Shown: piece after piece, positions 43,290 through 53,669 of the stretch
Layout: each line of letters opens with the position of its first letter
How positions within the stretch are numbered: the first letter of the stretch is position 1
NCBI GenBank assembly: GCA_963921195.1
Contig: OY992537.1
Location: 58,304,313-58,368,312, forward strand
Direction: 5' to 3'
Length of the DNA: 64,000 nucleotides
DNA from: Pegoplata infirma
Taxonomy: Eukaryota; Arthropoda; Insecta; Diptera; Anthomyiidae
The notes under the pieces: generated by a model
Told to the model about the DNA's origin: nothing
Databases searched by the model: none
What the model saw: only the letters and a program-made list of their open reading frames with translations
Program-made: the position numbers and the translations under genes

Positions 43290-43920
43290 TTGGTTTTTTA
43301 AATTGCAAATAATTTCTAAAATAATTAAGATACAAACAAAAGGACTTTATTTTGATAATTTAATTGTATCTCAAAAACTTATCGATTTAGAGCAAAATAG
43401 ATGACATTTTTGTACTTTTTACCCCTCCATAATCACTTTAGCGATCCCAGATCAATTTTATCTTTGCTTAATTTAAAAATATGAAAAACTTTTAAAATAC
43501 AAGCAAAATAACGTCATTTTGGTATATTAATTATATCAAAAACTAATCGATATACATCAAAATAAATGATATTTTTGCCATTTTTATCCCTCCATAACCC
43601 CTTTAGCTATCCCATATATATTTTATCTTTGCTAGATTCTAAAATTGCAAATAACTTCTTAAATAATTAAAATACAAGCAAAAGGACGTAAATCTGGTAT
43701 TTTATTTATATCTCAAAAACTAATCGAGATAGAGCAAAATAAATTATATTTTTGTCATTTTTACCCCTCCATAATCACTTAATCGATTACAGATCAATTT
43801 TATCTTTGCTAGATTTTTAAATTGCAAATAACTTCTTAAATAATTAAGATACAAGCAAAAGGACGTTAATTTGGTATTATAATTATATCTTACAAATAGA
43901 GCAAAAATAGAGCAAAATAT
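43290..43920 (-). repeat. 177-bp tandem array, right arm (inverted)
   Basis: About three and a half units in opposite orientation; TTACCCCTCCATAATCAC-like landmarks at about 43,421, 43,588 and 43,765. Far shorter than the left array. Confidence 0.9.
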
Positions 43921-43924
43921 ATGA

Positions 43925-45350
43925 TGTTTTTCTAAAAAGTGCTATTTTTCTAAGAAAGTACTTTTTTTTTTAAAAATTACTATTATTTTTAAAAAATATT
44001 TTTTACTAAAAAAAGTAAAAATTTTTCTAAAAAAGTAATAATTTTTCTAAAACAGTAATATTTTTTCAAATAAAGTACTAGAATTTCTAAAAAAAAGTAC
44101 TAGTTTTTCTGAAAAAGTACATTTTTCCTACAAGTACTAATTTTTCTAAAAAAGTAGGTGAAAAAGTAAAGATTTTTCGAAAAAACACAATTTTTTTTAA
44201 AAAAGTACTTTTTTTTCTTAAAAGGTACTATTTTTTCTAAAAAGTACTATTTTTTAAAAAAGTACTATTTTTTCTTAAAAAGTACTATTTTTTTAAAAAA
44301 GTACTATTTTTTTTAAATTTGTTCTAAAAAAGTAAGTTTTTTTCTAAAAAGTACTATTTTTTCTAAAAAGTAAGTTTTTTATCTAAAACGTACTTTTTTA
44401 TCTAAGAAGTACTTTTTTTTCTAAAAAAGTACTATTTTTTCTAAAAAAAGTACTATTTTTTCTACAAAAGTACTATTTTTTCTAAAAAGTACTTTTTTCT
44501 AAAAAAAGTACTAACTTTTCCGAAAATGTACTTTTTTCTAAAAAGTACTTTTTTTTTTTTTTTAAAGTACTAACTTTTCCAAAAATGTACTTTTTTCTAA
44601 AAAGTACAGTTTTTTCTAAAAAAAGTACTATTTTTTCTAAAAAAGTACTATTTTTTCTAAAAAAGAAAAATTTTTTCTAAAATGTACTATTTTTTCTAAA
44701 AAGCACTATTTTTTCTGAAAAAGCACTCTTTTATCTAAAAAGTACTTTTTTTCTAAAAAAGTACTATTTTTTTCTAAAAAAGTAATATTTTTCTAAAAAA
44801 GTACTTTTTTTCTAAAAAAGTAAAATTTTTTCTAAAAATTACTATTTTTTCTAAAAAGAGTACTTTTTTATCTAAAAAGTACTATTTTTTCTAAAAAGTA
44901 CTATTTTTTCTAAAAAAAGTAAAATTTTTTCTAAAAAAGTACTTTTTTTCTAAAAAAAAGTAAATTTTTTTCTAAAAAGTACTATTTTTTCTAAAAAAGT
45001 ACTTTTTTTATCTTAAAAGTATTTTTTTTACCTAATATTTAGATTTTTATTTCGACCTTTTGTTTTCTTAAAAAGTACCTTTTTTTCTAAAAAAGTACTT
45101 TGTTTCTAAAAAAGTAAAATTTTTTCAAAAAAGTAGTATTTTTTCTAAAAAAGTACTTTTTTATCTAAAAAGTACTTTTTTTTTCTAAAAAAGTACTATT
45201 TTTTCAAAAAAGTACTACTTTTTCTAAAAAAGTAAAATTTTTTCTAAAAAGTACTATTTTTTCAAAAAAGTACTTTTTTTTAAAAAAAAATAAGTTTTTT
45301 TTCTAAAAAAGTAGTATTTTTTCTGAAAAAAGTATTTTATTTCTAAAAAC
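43925..45350. repeat. 19-bp array, right arm (TTTTTTCTAAAAAGTACTA)
   Basis: Mirror of the left array, about 1.4 kb, with the same degenerate unit and individually drifted copies. Confidence 0.95.
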
Positions 45351-45367
45351 AATTATTAAAAAAAAAA

Positions 45368-45647
45368 AACATTTGAAATGTGGCATGTGCCAATAATTGG
45401 CACACGGCACACGGGCCATGTGCCATGTGCTGGCACACGGCACATTTCAGATGTGCCATGTGTCATACTAGAGCACACGGCACATTTCAGATGTGCCGTG
45501 TGCCATGTTTTTGGCACATGGCACACCTGAAATGTGCCGTGTGCCAGCACATGGCACACGGCCCATGTGTCGTGTGCCATGCTATGTGCACACGACACAT
45601 TAGTAAAATGTGATGTGCAGCACATGTGTGTGCCATTCCTTACCCTG
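45368..45647. repeat. GGCACATG-type terminal array, right arm
   Basis: Mirror of 39162-39465, ending TGTGCCATTCCTTACCCTG. The frames on both strands around 45,356-45,625 are translations of the repeat. Confidence 0.9.
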
Positions 45648-45655
45648 GCTCAAAT

Positions 45656-45783
45656 GCAATACCAAACTTCTCGAAGCAACAACAAGTAAATATGTTAAGT
45701 TGCAGTCATATCTGTGTAATATTTTGGCCAAGATCGCCATTTCAACAGACAGAGGGATGGAATGTTTAGAATCCGTCTCAGCA
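45656..45783 (+). mobile_element. mini-me copy 7, right half
   Basis: Resumes GCAATACCAAACTTCTCGAA as in copy 2 (GCAATACGAAACTTCTCGGG), through TCATATCTGTGTAATATTTT and AACAGACAGAGGGATGGAAT, then is truncated at the next element. Confidence 0.8.
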
Positions 45784-45983
45784 CTCAGAAAAAAACTTGT
45801 CGAAAAATCTTTAAAACAACTTTCAGTTTGATTTAGCAAACTTTTAGCAGATTTTTATGCTGAAATGGATATTTTAACTACATTCTCAGTCGTTCAATTT
45901 TAGACAATAACAGAAATTAGCAGATTATTTTACTAGTTCTACAGATATATTTAGTTATCTTGTTTTTTAAAAATTTAATTAAA
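45784..45983. mobile_element. truncated CACTCAG-ended element
   Basis: Begins CACTCAGAAAAAAACTTGTC and follows the element at 16,318 (AGCAGATTTTTATGCTGAAA, AGAAATTAGCAGAT, CTACAGATATATTTAG). The right end is missing. Confidence 0.6.
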
Positions 45984-46051
45984 AACAAGTAAGAACGTCA
46001 AATTCGGCATTGCAAAAAATAAATGTTGTTTTTATTCGACCTTCTTTTAAT
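45984..46051 (+). mobile_element. mini-me copy 8, head
   Basis: AAACAAGTAAGAACGTCAAA with TTCGGCATTG, cut by the foldback that follows; the body resumes near 46,470. Confidence 0.6.
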
Positions 46052-46391
46052 ATATGTTAAAAGCAATAAATTTTCAAGATCAGGGTCTTCGTTGTTTAAA
46101 TGTGTTTTTATTTATTTCAAAAACTTTTCGATATTTAGCAATTCTTTAAATGGCATCTTCAGGGACAGTTCAAAATTTGTTTATATCGTCATTATTGCAT
46201 AGGTGTAGTGAACACTAAGTTACTTTACTTATAAGAGTTTTTATTACTTTACTTATACGAGTTTTTTTTTTTGAACTGTCCCTGAAGATGCAATTCAAAG
46301 AATTGCGAAATATCGGAAGATTTTTTAAATAAATAAAAAAACATTTAAACAACGAAGACCTCGAGGTTGAAAAATTATTGTTTTTAACATA
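46052..46391. mobile_element. 340-bp foldback element
   Basis: Arms of about 125 bp pair: ATATGTTAAAAGCAATAA, GTCTTCGTTGTTTAAATGT, GCAATTCTTTAAATGGCATC and TTCAGGGACAGTTCAAAA with their complements at 46,268-46,391. The loop has two ACTTTACTTATAAGAGTTTTT-like copies. Its GATGC...TTGCGAAATATCG layout resembles the GACAATG...CCCGAAACACGTGTCG part of the 19.8-kb foldback. Confidence 0.8.
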
Positions 46392-46930
46392 TTTGGAAAA
46401 AAAAATTTTGGAAAAAAAAATTTTGGAAAAAAAAATTTATGGTAAAAAAAAAAATTCAGCGATTTTTTTGATACCCTCTAGTGATAGAGGTTATATATAA
46501 AATTTTCATTCCGTTTGTAACACCTGAAAATATCGATCTAGGACCCTATAAAGTATATATATTCATGATCTTCGATCGATTTTAAGTCGATCTAGCTATG
46601 TCCGTCTGTCTGTCTGTTGAAAACACGCTAACTATCGAAAGACTTATCCTAGGCTACTGTTGCTTAGCACATAAATTTTAAATTACCGCGGCAGGTTAGT
46701 ATTGCATGTCAGCGAAATCGGAACAGTGGTTCAAAAGTTATAAGCAAAAGAGTGAATTTCGGCAAGGGTTTTTCGCGAATTTACGAGATAAAAAACACGC
46801 TAATGAAGCTTGACGCATGTGTTTGTCGTTTCCCTAGTCTGTTTGGTACTGCATTTCAGAAAAATTGGTCCAGTGGTTAAAACGTTAGCAAAATGGTGCA
46901 TTTCAGATTGGATTCACCTTAAATTTACGT
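46392..46930 (+). mobile_element. mini-me copy 8, body
   Basis: After a TTTTGGAAAAAAAAA run come GATACCCTCTAGTGATAGAG, TATATATAAAATTTTCATTC, AAGTATATATATTCATGATC, TAAGTCGATCTAGCTATG and GTCCGTCTGTCTGTCTG, then ACACGCTAACTATCG. The clearest copy of the conserved core between (TA)n and (GTCY)n. Confidence 0.85.
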
Positions 46931-47250
46931 GTTGAAAACCCGTTTAACACGTTTTAAAAACATTGGTAACGCACAAAAATATTTTACAACGTATTTTTGT
47001 CACTGAAAAATATTTTTACACTAAAAAAAAACAAAATTTCACTCGAAAAAATTTTACACTAAAAAAAAAAAATTACGCTAAAAAAAAAATTGTTATTTTT
47101 TTTACAAAAACGACTAAAAAATGCTTTTCTTAAAATAAAACATTTCGTATTAAAAATTTGTAATTTGTTTCATGTTAGAAAATTTTTCTATCGCTTATTC
47201 GTAGATTCGCCAAGTCAAATTTAACTTTTCTACTTGTTTTTTTTTTTTTG
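46931..47250. other. AT-rich DNA, nothing recognised
   Basis: Runs of A and TTTTACACTAAAAAA-like phrases only. Confidence 0.4.
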
Positions 47251-47617
47251 TAAAAAATTATATTTGTACTTGCATAAATACCATTTTGTGTCCAGTTCTG
47301 TTCAAATATGTCAACCAGCAGACGAATTAAAGCCTGTTGTATTTTTAGGTTTTTTGGAATGTACCAAAATTTTTGAGGTGTCCTTACATTTTCGTTCATA
47401 ACTTTTGAAACCCTGAACCGATTTCGCTAAAATGCAATACCAAACTGTTTAGGACAACAACAAGTAAATATGTTTAGTCTCAATCATATCTTTTTAATAC
47501 TTTGGCCGTGATCAGCATTTCAACAGACGAACAACGCTACAATGTCTTAGTTAAGTTACAAACGGAATGACAAACTTATATATATCCTCTACCACTAATT
47601 GCAAGTGGTAGGTAAAA
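47251..47617 (-). mobile_element. mini-me copy 9, core deleted
   Basis: TATTTGTACTTGCATAAATACC, CAACCAGCAGACGAATTAA, CATTTTCGTTCATAACTTTT and CTAAAATGCAATACCAAAC align with copy 2. The (TA)n core is missing between AATGTCTTAG and TTACAAACGGAATGACAAAC. Confidence 0.75.
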
Positions 47618-48125
47618 TAAACATACCATATTGTATGTAATACTGAACATATTTTAACACTTTTTTATATTTGTAAGGAAAATTAACTCTAAATACAATT
47701 TTTTTCAGATTTTTTTTCTTTTCCATAGAACATTTGATGTATTACAAGGTACGAAAAAAAGTGTTACCATAAATACAAACATATCAACATTTTGTAGATG
47801 ATAATCTTGAAAAAAAAAATAGAAAAAAAAAATTTAAAAGAAAAAAATTAACTAGCAACATCTAAAGAACTCTTAACAACTCTTTCTAATTTTTTTTTTG
47901 CCATTCCACTATGTTGCAGCTTATGATACATGTTCATTTTAAGACTGAAAATTCATTTTTATAAAGAAATATAAAAAAAAAAGTATTAAAAAAAAGACTA
48001 TGACACAAGGTGGTAAATGCATAATATACAAGTAAGAATGCGAGGGCTGATTAATCAATAATTAGAATGACTTTAGAAGGTCCACAAAACACCAACTGAA
48101 ATTTATAAATGCAAAATTATAACTT
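47618..48125. other. AT-rich DNA, nothing recognised
   Basis: No gene or repeat family recognised. Confidence 0.4.
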
Positions 48126-48515
48126 AACAAGTAAGAGTGTCAAATACCCTCCAAAATGTAAAAAAAAAAAAAAAAATGTCAGGGGCATTTGTTTGGGGGG
48201 GGGGGGGGGTGATGGGGGTCAGTGGGGGACGTTAAGAGCACTTTCCCATCCCCATAAATATATCAAATGTTTAATTTATTTAACAAAAATGCAAAACAAC
48301 ATGTAAAAAAGTGTATTTTTTCAGAGGTTGCTTTAGTTCTTCAAGGGGGAACTTTTTTCCCCCTGGGCCGATTTTGCCCATTTACGAACTTAACTTGCCT
48401 AGGACCATAAGACATATTCATGCCAAATTGCAGGAGGCTAGCTCTTTTATTTTGGACTGCATCGTGCCATCTACAGACAGACGGACGGACGGACGGACAT
48501 TCACAGAATGTCTTA
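48126..48515 (-). mobile_element. mini-me copy 10, left part (with G15 run)
   Basis: Head AACAAGTAAGAGTGTCAAAT; a run of 15 G at 48195-48209; then GGCCGATTTTGCCCATTTAC, CATAAGACATATTCATGCCA, CATCGTGCCATCTACAGACA and GACGGACGGACGGACGGACA. Cut at AATGTCTTA by the CACTC element. Confidence 0.8.
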
Positions 48516-49406
48516 CACTCAAAAAAAAAAAACTGTAATGTTAGCAAAAAAAGCTTGTAAACCTACAAGAAAATTTGCTGATTTTGAACCCACAATTTTT
48601 TTGCTAAAGTTAGCAAAAATGTTTTGCCAATAATTAGTTAACTAAATATTTTTTTTTTTTACTTAGTTTATACACATCTGAGGACCCCATTGGGTTCGGA
48701 CCCGATAGGTCCAGACCCCGATGGGCCTAGACCTAGTTGGGTTCCTTAAAAATCGTCATAGTTTTTGATCCAAAATTTGTGTCCGTTTCGCTCTACCTTG
48801 CTTAGTTTTTGAGATACGTGATTATAGGGGACCACTGGGGTCTTGAGAATTAAAAAACTCGATTACTTCAAAAATATTACTCGGAGAGCTTTTGACTATT
48901 TTGCGGTCTTGTTCTACGTGTTGAGAGCTACAAAAACGCTTTTGGACTTTTTGTTGTGTCGGCAATATTTACCGAGATATGAGCATTTTAAAATTTTCGG
49001 GAATGCTAACTTTTTTGGATCCAAAGTTAGGGCCCATTAGGGTCCACACATGTGAAGAGGACCGGCGATACTATGGAGATTCTAAGAACCAAAAATGGCC
49101 TCCATTTTGCTCTATCTGGCTTAGTTTCCGAGATAGCGCCATTTTAAGTTTTCTGAAAATAAAAAAAAATTTACCATTTATTTTGCTAATATTAGCAAAA
49201 AAATCTTGTAAAAATGTAGTCAACTCAATTTCAAATTTAGCAAAAGAAATTAGTTCAAAGTTTGTTTAAAATTGCTAATGTGCTAAATGAAGTTTACAAG
49301 AATTTTTTGCTAACATGCTAATCTCAACTAAAAATTTGCTAAAAGTTAGCTAACTAGCGTTAGCAAAAAAAAAATTAGTAAATCTACTAACGTATTTTTT
49401 TGAGTG
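48516..49406. mobile_element. CACTC-ended non-autonomous element, copy 2 (891 bp, TSD TA)
   Basis: CACTCAAAAAAAAAAAACTG at the left, ATTTTTTTGAGTG at the right, TA on both sides (48514-48515, 49407-49408). The flanking mini-me reads AATGTCTTA|GAATCGATCA once the element is removed, as in the intact copies. The interior matches the element at 7,741-8,814. Terminal arms are rich in TTAGCAAAAAAA phrases not shared with copy 1. Confidence 0.88.
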
Positions 49407-49526
49407 TAGAATCGATCATGGATCAATAATATATATACATTATGGGGTCCCCGACCAATATCTCGATGCGTTACAAACGGAATGACAAAGTGAGTATACC
49501 CCCATACTGTGGTTGGATGGTATAAA
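49407..49526 (-). mobile_element. mini-me copy 10, right part
   Basis: AATCGATCATGGATCAATAA, the (TA)n core, GGGGTCCCCGACCAATATC, GTTACAAACGGAATGACAAA and GTGGTTGGATGGTATAAAA. Confidence 0.85.
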
Positions 49527-50530
49527 AAACTTCATTATTCAGAAAAGCTCAATTCACATTTGGGCAGTTAAAGAACAATATGATTTTCTTTAATTTTTGT
49601 CTTCTTAAACATATGCAAAGTCTAAGAAAATCGGTGGAAGCCCCCAAATGGAACCCGACTTACTGCTCATTACGATTTTGCGCAGTGAGTTTAAATACTT
49701 TGCCACAATGGGCCTTATGTTCTGAGCTCAACGGAAACTTAGCTAAAATAATATATGATTTTAAACATGGTCTTCCGAACCGGACCTGACATTCGATTAT
49801 CAGCTGATTGATGTCACAACTGCTCAATGAGCAGTGCTCATTTAGCAGTCTGTTTGCACAGAGCTTAACTAGTTTGAAACTTTAGAATAAAAGTTTTCAA
49901 CTCCATGGAAACTTATTGTTAGTTAAAATATTAATTCATAAAACAATATATGGTCCTTCGAACCGTAACTAACATCAGATTTGCACATTATTTTCTTTTA
50001 CAATTAGCCGTTAAATTTTAAAAACTTATCAATTAGCCCCCTTACAAATGTGTGCAAAAATATTAAAATAAATAAAGATGCATACACTCGTACTTAAAGT
50101 ATTTGCCCTGGCAACTAAAATGATCGTTTAGTTGCATGAATGGTTTGAATTAGAGTTTCTTCCTGCGGTCTCTTTATTATTTTGTATTTTTTTTTTCTTC
50201 TTCTTCTCCTCTTAAATTTTGTGTCATTGTAATATTATTGTTAATGTTATTTCTGTGGTTGCTGCTGTTGTAGCTAGAGAAAAAAAGAAAACATTATATT
50301 TTCAAGAAGGTATAATATGTGTGGTTGGTTAGTTGGATTGTTGCTGTTGTGTCATATTTGCTTTTATATGCTCTATGACCATAAACAACATTATTTGCTT
50401 GGGTTGTGTATAATGTTGTCATAAACTAGTTTCAGTTATGTGTACACTTTCAGCCACTCCTCACCCTTGGTGTTGTTGATTTTCACTGCCATATTTCTAA
50501 ACAACAAGAAAATAAAAAGGTAAACTCGAT
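49527..50530. other. unassigned DNA with a short duplication
   Basis: GGAAACTTAGCTAAAATAATA...GGTCTTCCGAACCG (about 49,733-49,783) recurs loosely as GGAAACTTATTGTTAGTTAA...GGTCCTTCGAACCG (about 49,908-49,967). Otherwise intergenic simple sequence. Confidence 0.45.
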
Positions 50531-52440
50531 TTAGTAAAGGGACTCGGGGCATTATGAAGAGGAATAGTAATTGAAAAACAGGAGAGACTTCGGGGTATCT
50601 TAACTTGAGAAGTGAAGTATTTTAAGGGAAAACAGGATAAGTAGCAAATTAAGCACAAGTAGAATTACCAGGAAACTCAAAGAAGAAATATAATGGAAAC
50701 TTTTGTAGACCATCAAGACCGGCTCACATTACCGACTGTAGGGTACCCTAAAAATCACTCTAAGACAAAAAATTAGTATTAGTTTTTTATTATCAAAATA
50801 CGAAACAACTGATATCCCTTTATTTTGTCCATATTTTGTTTAAAAATGTTATGACCCCAAGATGGGCGCCATTTTTTTGACGTCTCAAATCCCTTGTGAT
50901 TTTCTTTGGAGATTGGTGCAACCTTTACCTTAGAAAAAATAAGGTGAAGATTTTGCAACTTTTGAAATATAATGGAGCCTGCCATGATGAAATCCAGGTA
51001 ACCGATCTATCCCTAATAACAATTGAAGGCGACTTACCAAACAGGATATGTAGCAAGTTAAGCACAAGTAGAATTACTAGAAATCTCTAGCCGCCCTAAA
51101 ACCTTAAGAGGAACTCGCTACTTATTTCTTTAACAGAGGGGAATGTCGTTTACCTACATGAGTAGTCAAAGATTATTGCGAGAAAATGATGGGGATTATA
51201 TGTCTGTTTCTATGTGTAGAAGGTTTGATAAGCCCAATTGAGATAAAATACTTAAAAATATCCTGTGCAAATATCCCGTAATTATCAGGAATCGCAAACG
51301 AATACAAGGCAAGACAATAATTCGGGATTTTGGAGGAAATAGCGGTTATAGCCTGATCGACACAGGTAGAGAAATATAACGGAAACTCCTGTATGTCTAC
51401 ACTTATCTAGACCCACCGACATTGCCGACTGTAGGGTACAGTAATATTCATTCGAAACGGAAAATTACTATTAGTTTTTAATTATTGAGATACTAAACAA
51501 CTCACATCAATTTATTTTGTCAATATTTTGTTAAAAATGTTGTGGCCTCAAGGTGGGCGCCATTTTTTTGACGTCTCAACTCCTTTGTGATTTTCTTTGG
51601 AGATAAATACAACCTTTGCCTTCGGGGAAATAAGGTGGATATATTGCAACTTTTGAAATATAATGAAGCCACAGGTAGAATTATTAGGAAACTGTAGCCG
51701 TGCTAAGACCTCAGAAGAACTCGTTATTTGTATTTCTTTTACCAGAAAAAAATGCCTTTTGCCCACAGAAGTAGTCACAGGTTACTGTGCGAAAACGATA
51801 GTATGATATGTCTGATTTATTCTAACTGCAGAAGGTTTGATAAGCTCAATTTAGATGAAAGAGTTGAAAGTATCCTGGGCAAATGTCCTGAATTGGTCAG
51901 AAATCACAAACGAATACAAGGCAAAGCAAAAGTTTCGAATTTCTAAAGGAAATAGCTGTTATGGCCATTGTGATTATATTTTATCCTCGTCGCTGAAGGA
52001 ATCTATGGTTTTCCTATGAACCAATCGGTCTACTCGAGGAGTCTAATTTAGATTACACCACCTCTAAGCTCTAATATAAGTTTTTTTCTTATTGAGAAAC
52101 AACTGGTGTAGATATATCTTGTCGATATTTTGTTTAAAAATGTTGTGGCCCCAAGGTGGGCGCCATTTTTTTCACGTCTCAACTCTCTTGTGATTTTCTA
52201 TGAAGATCGGTTCAGCCTTTACTTTCGGGAAAATGAGGTGGAGATATTAAAACTTTTGAAATATATTGGAGCCAGCAATAACAAAAATTAGGTAGCCGAT
52301 ATATCCCTAATATCGATCAAAGGCGACTTACCAAACTGGATATGTAGCAAGTTAAGCACAAGTAAATTTATCAGGAAACTCTAGCCGCACTAACAATGGG
52401 ACCTCAGAACAACTCGCTACTTACTACCCCTTCAACATGG
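50531..52440 (-). repeat. three LTR/leader-like segments, minus strand
   Basis: Three related segments (about 50.55-51.10, 51.24-51.72 and 51.96-52.40 kb) share CTCAAGGTGGGCGCCATTTT, GACGTCTCAA, TTGTGATTTTCTTTGGAGAT, AACTTTTGAAATATAATG and GTAGCAAGTTAAGCACAAGT. Read on the minus strand each holds an A run and TGGCGCCCA followed by TCTTGGGG or similar, the same primer-binding-site type as at 22.7-24.4 kb but in a different leader. No gag or pol is visible. Confidence 0.55.
50863..50871 (-). other. primer-binding-site-like motif on minus strand
   Basis: TGGCGCCCA after an A run; same motif at 51554-51562 and 52157-52165. Confidence 0.45.
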
Positions 52441-52480
52441 ATATTCCTTTATTTTGTAAATGTTCACCTTACTGGTGAGA

Positions 52481-53113
52481 TCAATGAGGTAAGTAAGGTA
52501 AGATCAATGACCTGGTAAGATAAGAGGTAATATCAATGACCTGCTGAGTGACAAAAGTTGGAGAACACCCAACATTTTGAATCACCAAATTTGAAGGAAA
52601 GATAAATTCCAACAATTTGTTTCCTGTAGAGTTGCACTTTGTGCTACCCCAGATGATATGCTGAGAATTGGCATCGCATCCAATAATCAGCCCCAAGTTG
52701 TTGGCCTCTGCGTATCGTATGGTTCTAACTAACTCGTCAGAAGGCGGGGAATAAATATAGTTATAGGGCAGATAAAACAATAGTCTCTACCACTTTACCC
52801 TCTATACGAAATCGGACACTAATTGCAACGACGTCTTGGCAACAAAATTGCCTCAACACCGAGCTCTCGATTGCCTTTGGAACAATCATACAGGCCCGTG
52901 GCCGCAGTGATCTTGTGTCATACAAGTTTTATCCCCATTTAATCATACTTAAACCACAAACACGTCCTTTGACTGCCAATGGTTCTTGTATTAAGATTAT
53001 TTGTGGATCTGTATGCTACTTAGCATAACTACTGCATAAAAGAGCAGAAGCCGCTTTGTTGTGTTGCAAGTTAATTTGGGTAAAAGAAATGTCGATATTC
53101 GCTCTCATATGAG
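52481..53113 (-). pseudogene. AP-type endonuclease region of a non-LTR element (decayed)
   Basis: Minus-strand phrases in correct order: ANIDISFTQINLQHNKAASA, IILIQEPLAVKGRVCGL, SLRPRACMIVPKAIE, YSPPSDELVRTIRYAEANNL, GLIIGCDANSQHIIWGS, NKLLEFIFPSNLVIQNVG and QVIDITSYL. These match the start, the glutamate motif and the DAN motif of the endonuclease that nicks target DNA in LOA/I-group and related elements. At least two frameshifts and a stop break it. The following reverse transcriptase is missing. Confidence 0.85.
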
Positions 53114-53138
53114 ACATTGAAAAACATTTTGATTACCC

Positions 53139-53640
53139 CTAATCCTTATCATTACTACGGATACGAAATGAAATCCGTCCGAGGTTAAGATAAGGACGCA
53201 TTCGGTATGTTGAACGAAAGACTTCCAGAGATTGTAGGTCCATTCCTACGAAGAGAGTCAGGATGACACCCTTCGTGTTTGTAGGACCAGACCCACCAGT
53301 TTGCGGTTTCAAGGCCCTCGTTCTGCATACGAATTCGTGCGAGCACTTCATGGATCTTGGGATTAACAGGAATCTAAGCCGCTGCTCGCACCAGCCAGCA
53401 TAGACTGCCACAATTTACAATTGTAAATGTGCAATCTTCACAGGTAACTTTACAAGCCACAGTTTTGGTGAGCCATTCGAGGGAAAGTTGGTTTGCACGT
53501 TAGTGAACTCATGGCTTTCCAAATGTGGTTACTGATGTGATCCGTTTGCCTCTGAGACAACGGATCCCTATTTACATTACAGCAATAGCTGCGTGGTTTT
53601 GGTTGCTGATATACCTGCCAGATTTCCACAAGAGGCACCC
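53139..53640 (-). pseudogene. ORF1-like C-terminal region of a non-LTR element
   Basis: Directly upstream of the endonuclease on the minus strand: IPVNPKIHEVLARIRMQNEG and LETANWWVWSYKHEG resemble the C-terminal part of the RNA-binding ORF1 protein of the same group. Several stops and shifts. Assignment rests on position and loose resemblance. Confidence 0.5.
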
Positions 53641-53669
53641 TGTGGAAGAGCTAGAGTCAGGAATGTATT

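Larger units (their letters stand above)
39162..45647. mobile_element. 6,486-bp hAT-like foldback element with nested satellite arrays (8-bp TSD)
   Basis: Ends CAGGGTAAGGAATGGCACAC and its exact complement. The perfect duplication GCTCAAAT lies at 39154-39161 and 45648-45655; mini-me copy 2 shows the site with one GCTCAAAT and no insert. From each end inward come a GGCACATG array, a 19-bp TAGTACTTTTTAGAAAAAA array and a 177-bp array, all mirrored about an axis near 43,285. No transposase frame is visible, so it would have to move in trans. The CAGG end and 8-bp duplication suggest hAT. Confidence 0.93.

Noticed and set aside
48195..48209. G15 run as a regulatory or quadruplex element
   Set aside because: A homopolymer in a decayed mini-me copy; could also be a sequencing error and nothing nearby supports a function.
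48516..49406. Tc1/mariner assignment from the TA flanks
   Set aside because: Related CACTC or CACAG elements have CG, CA and TT flanks, so TA is not a requirement of the group.
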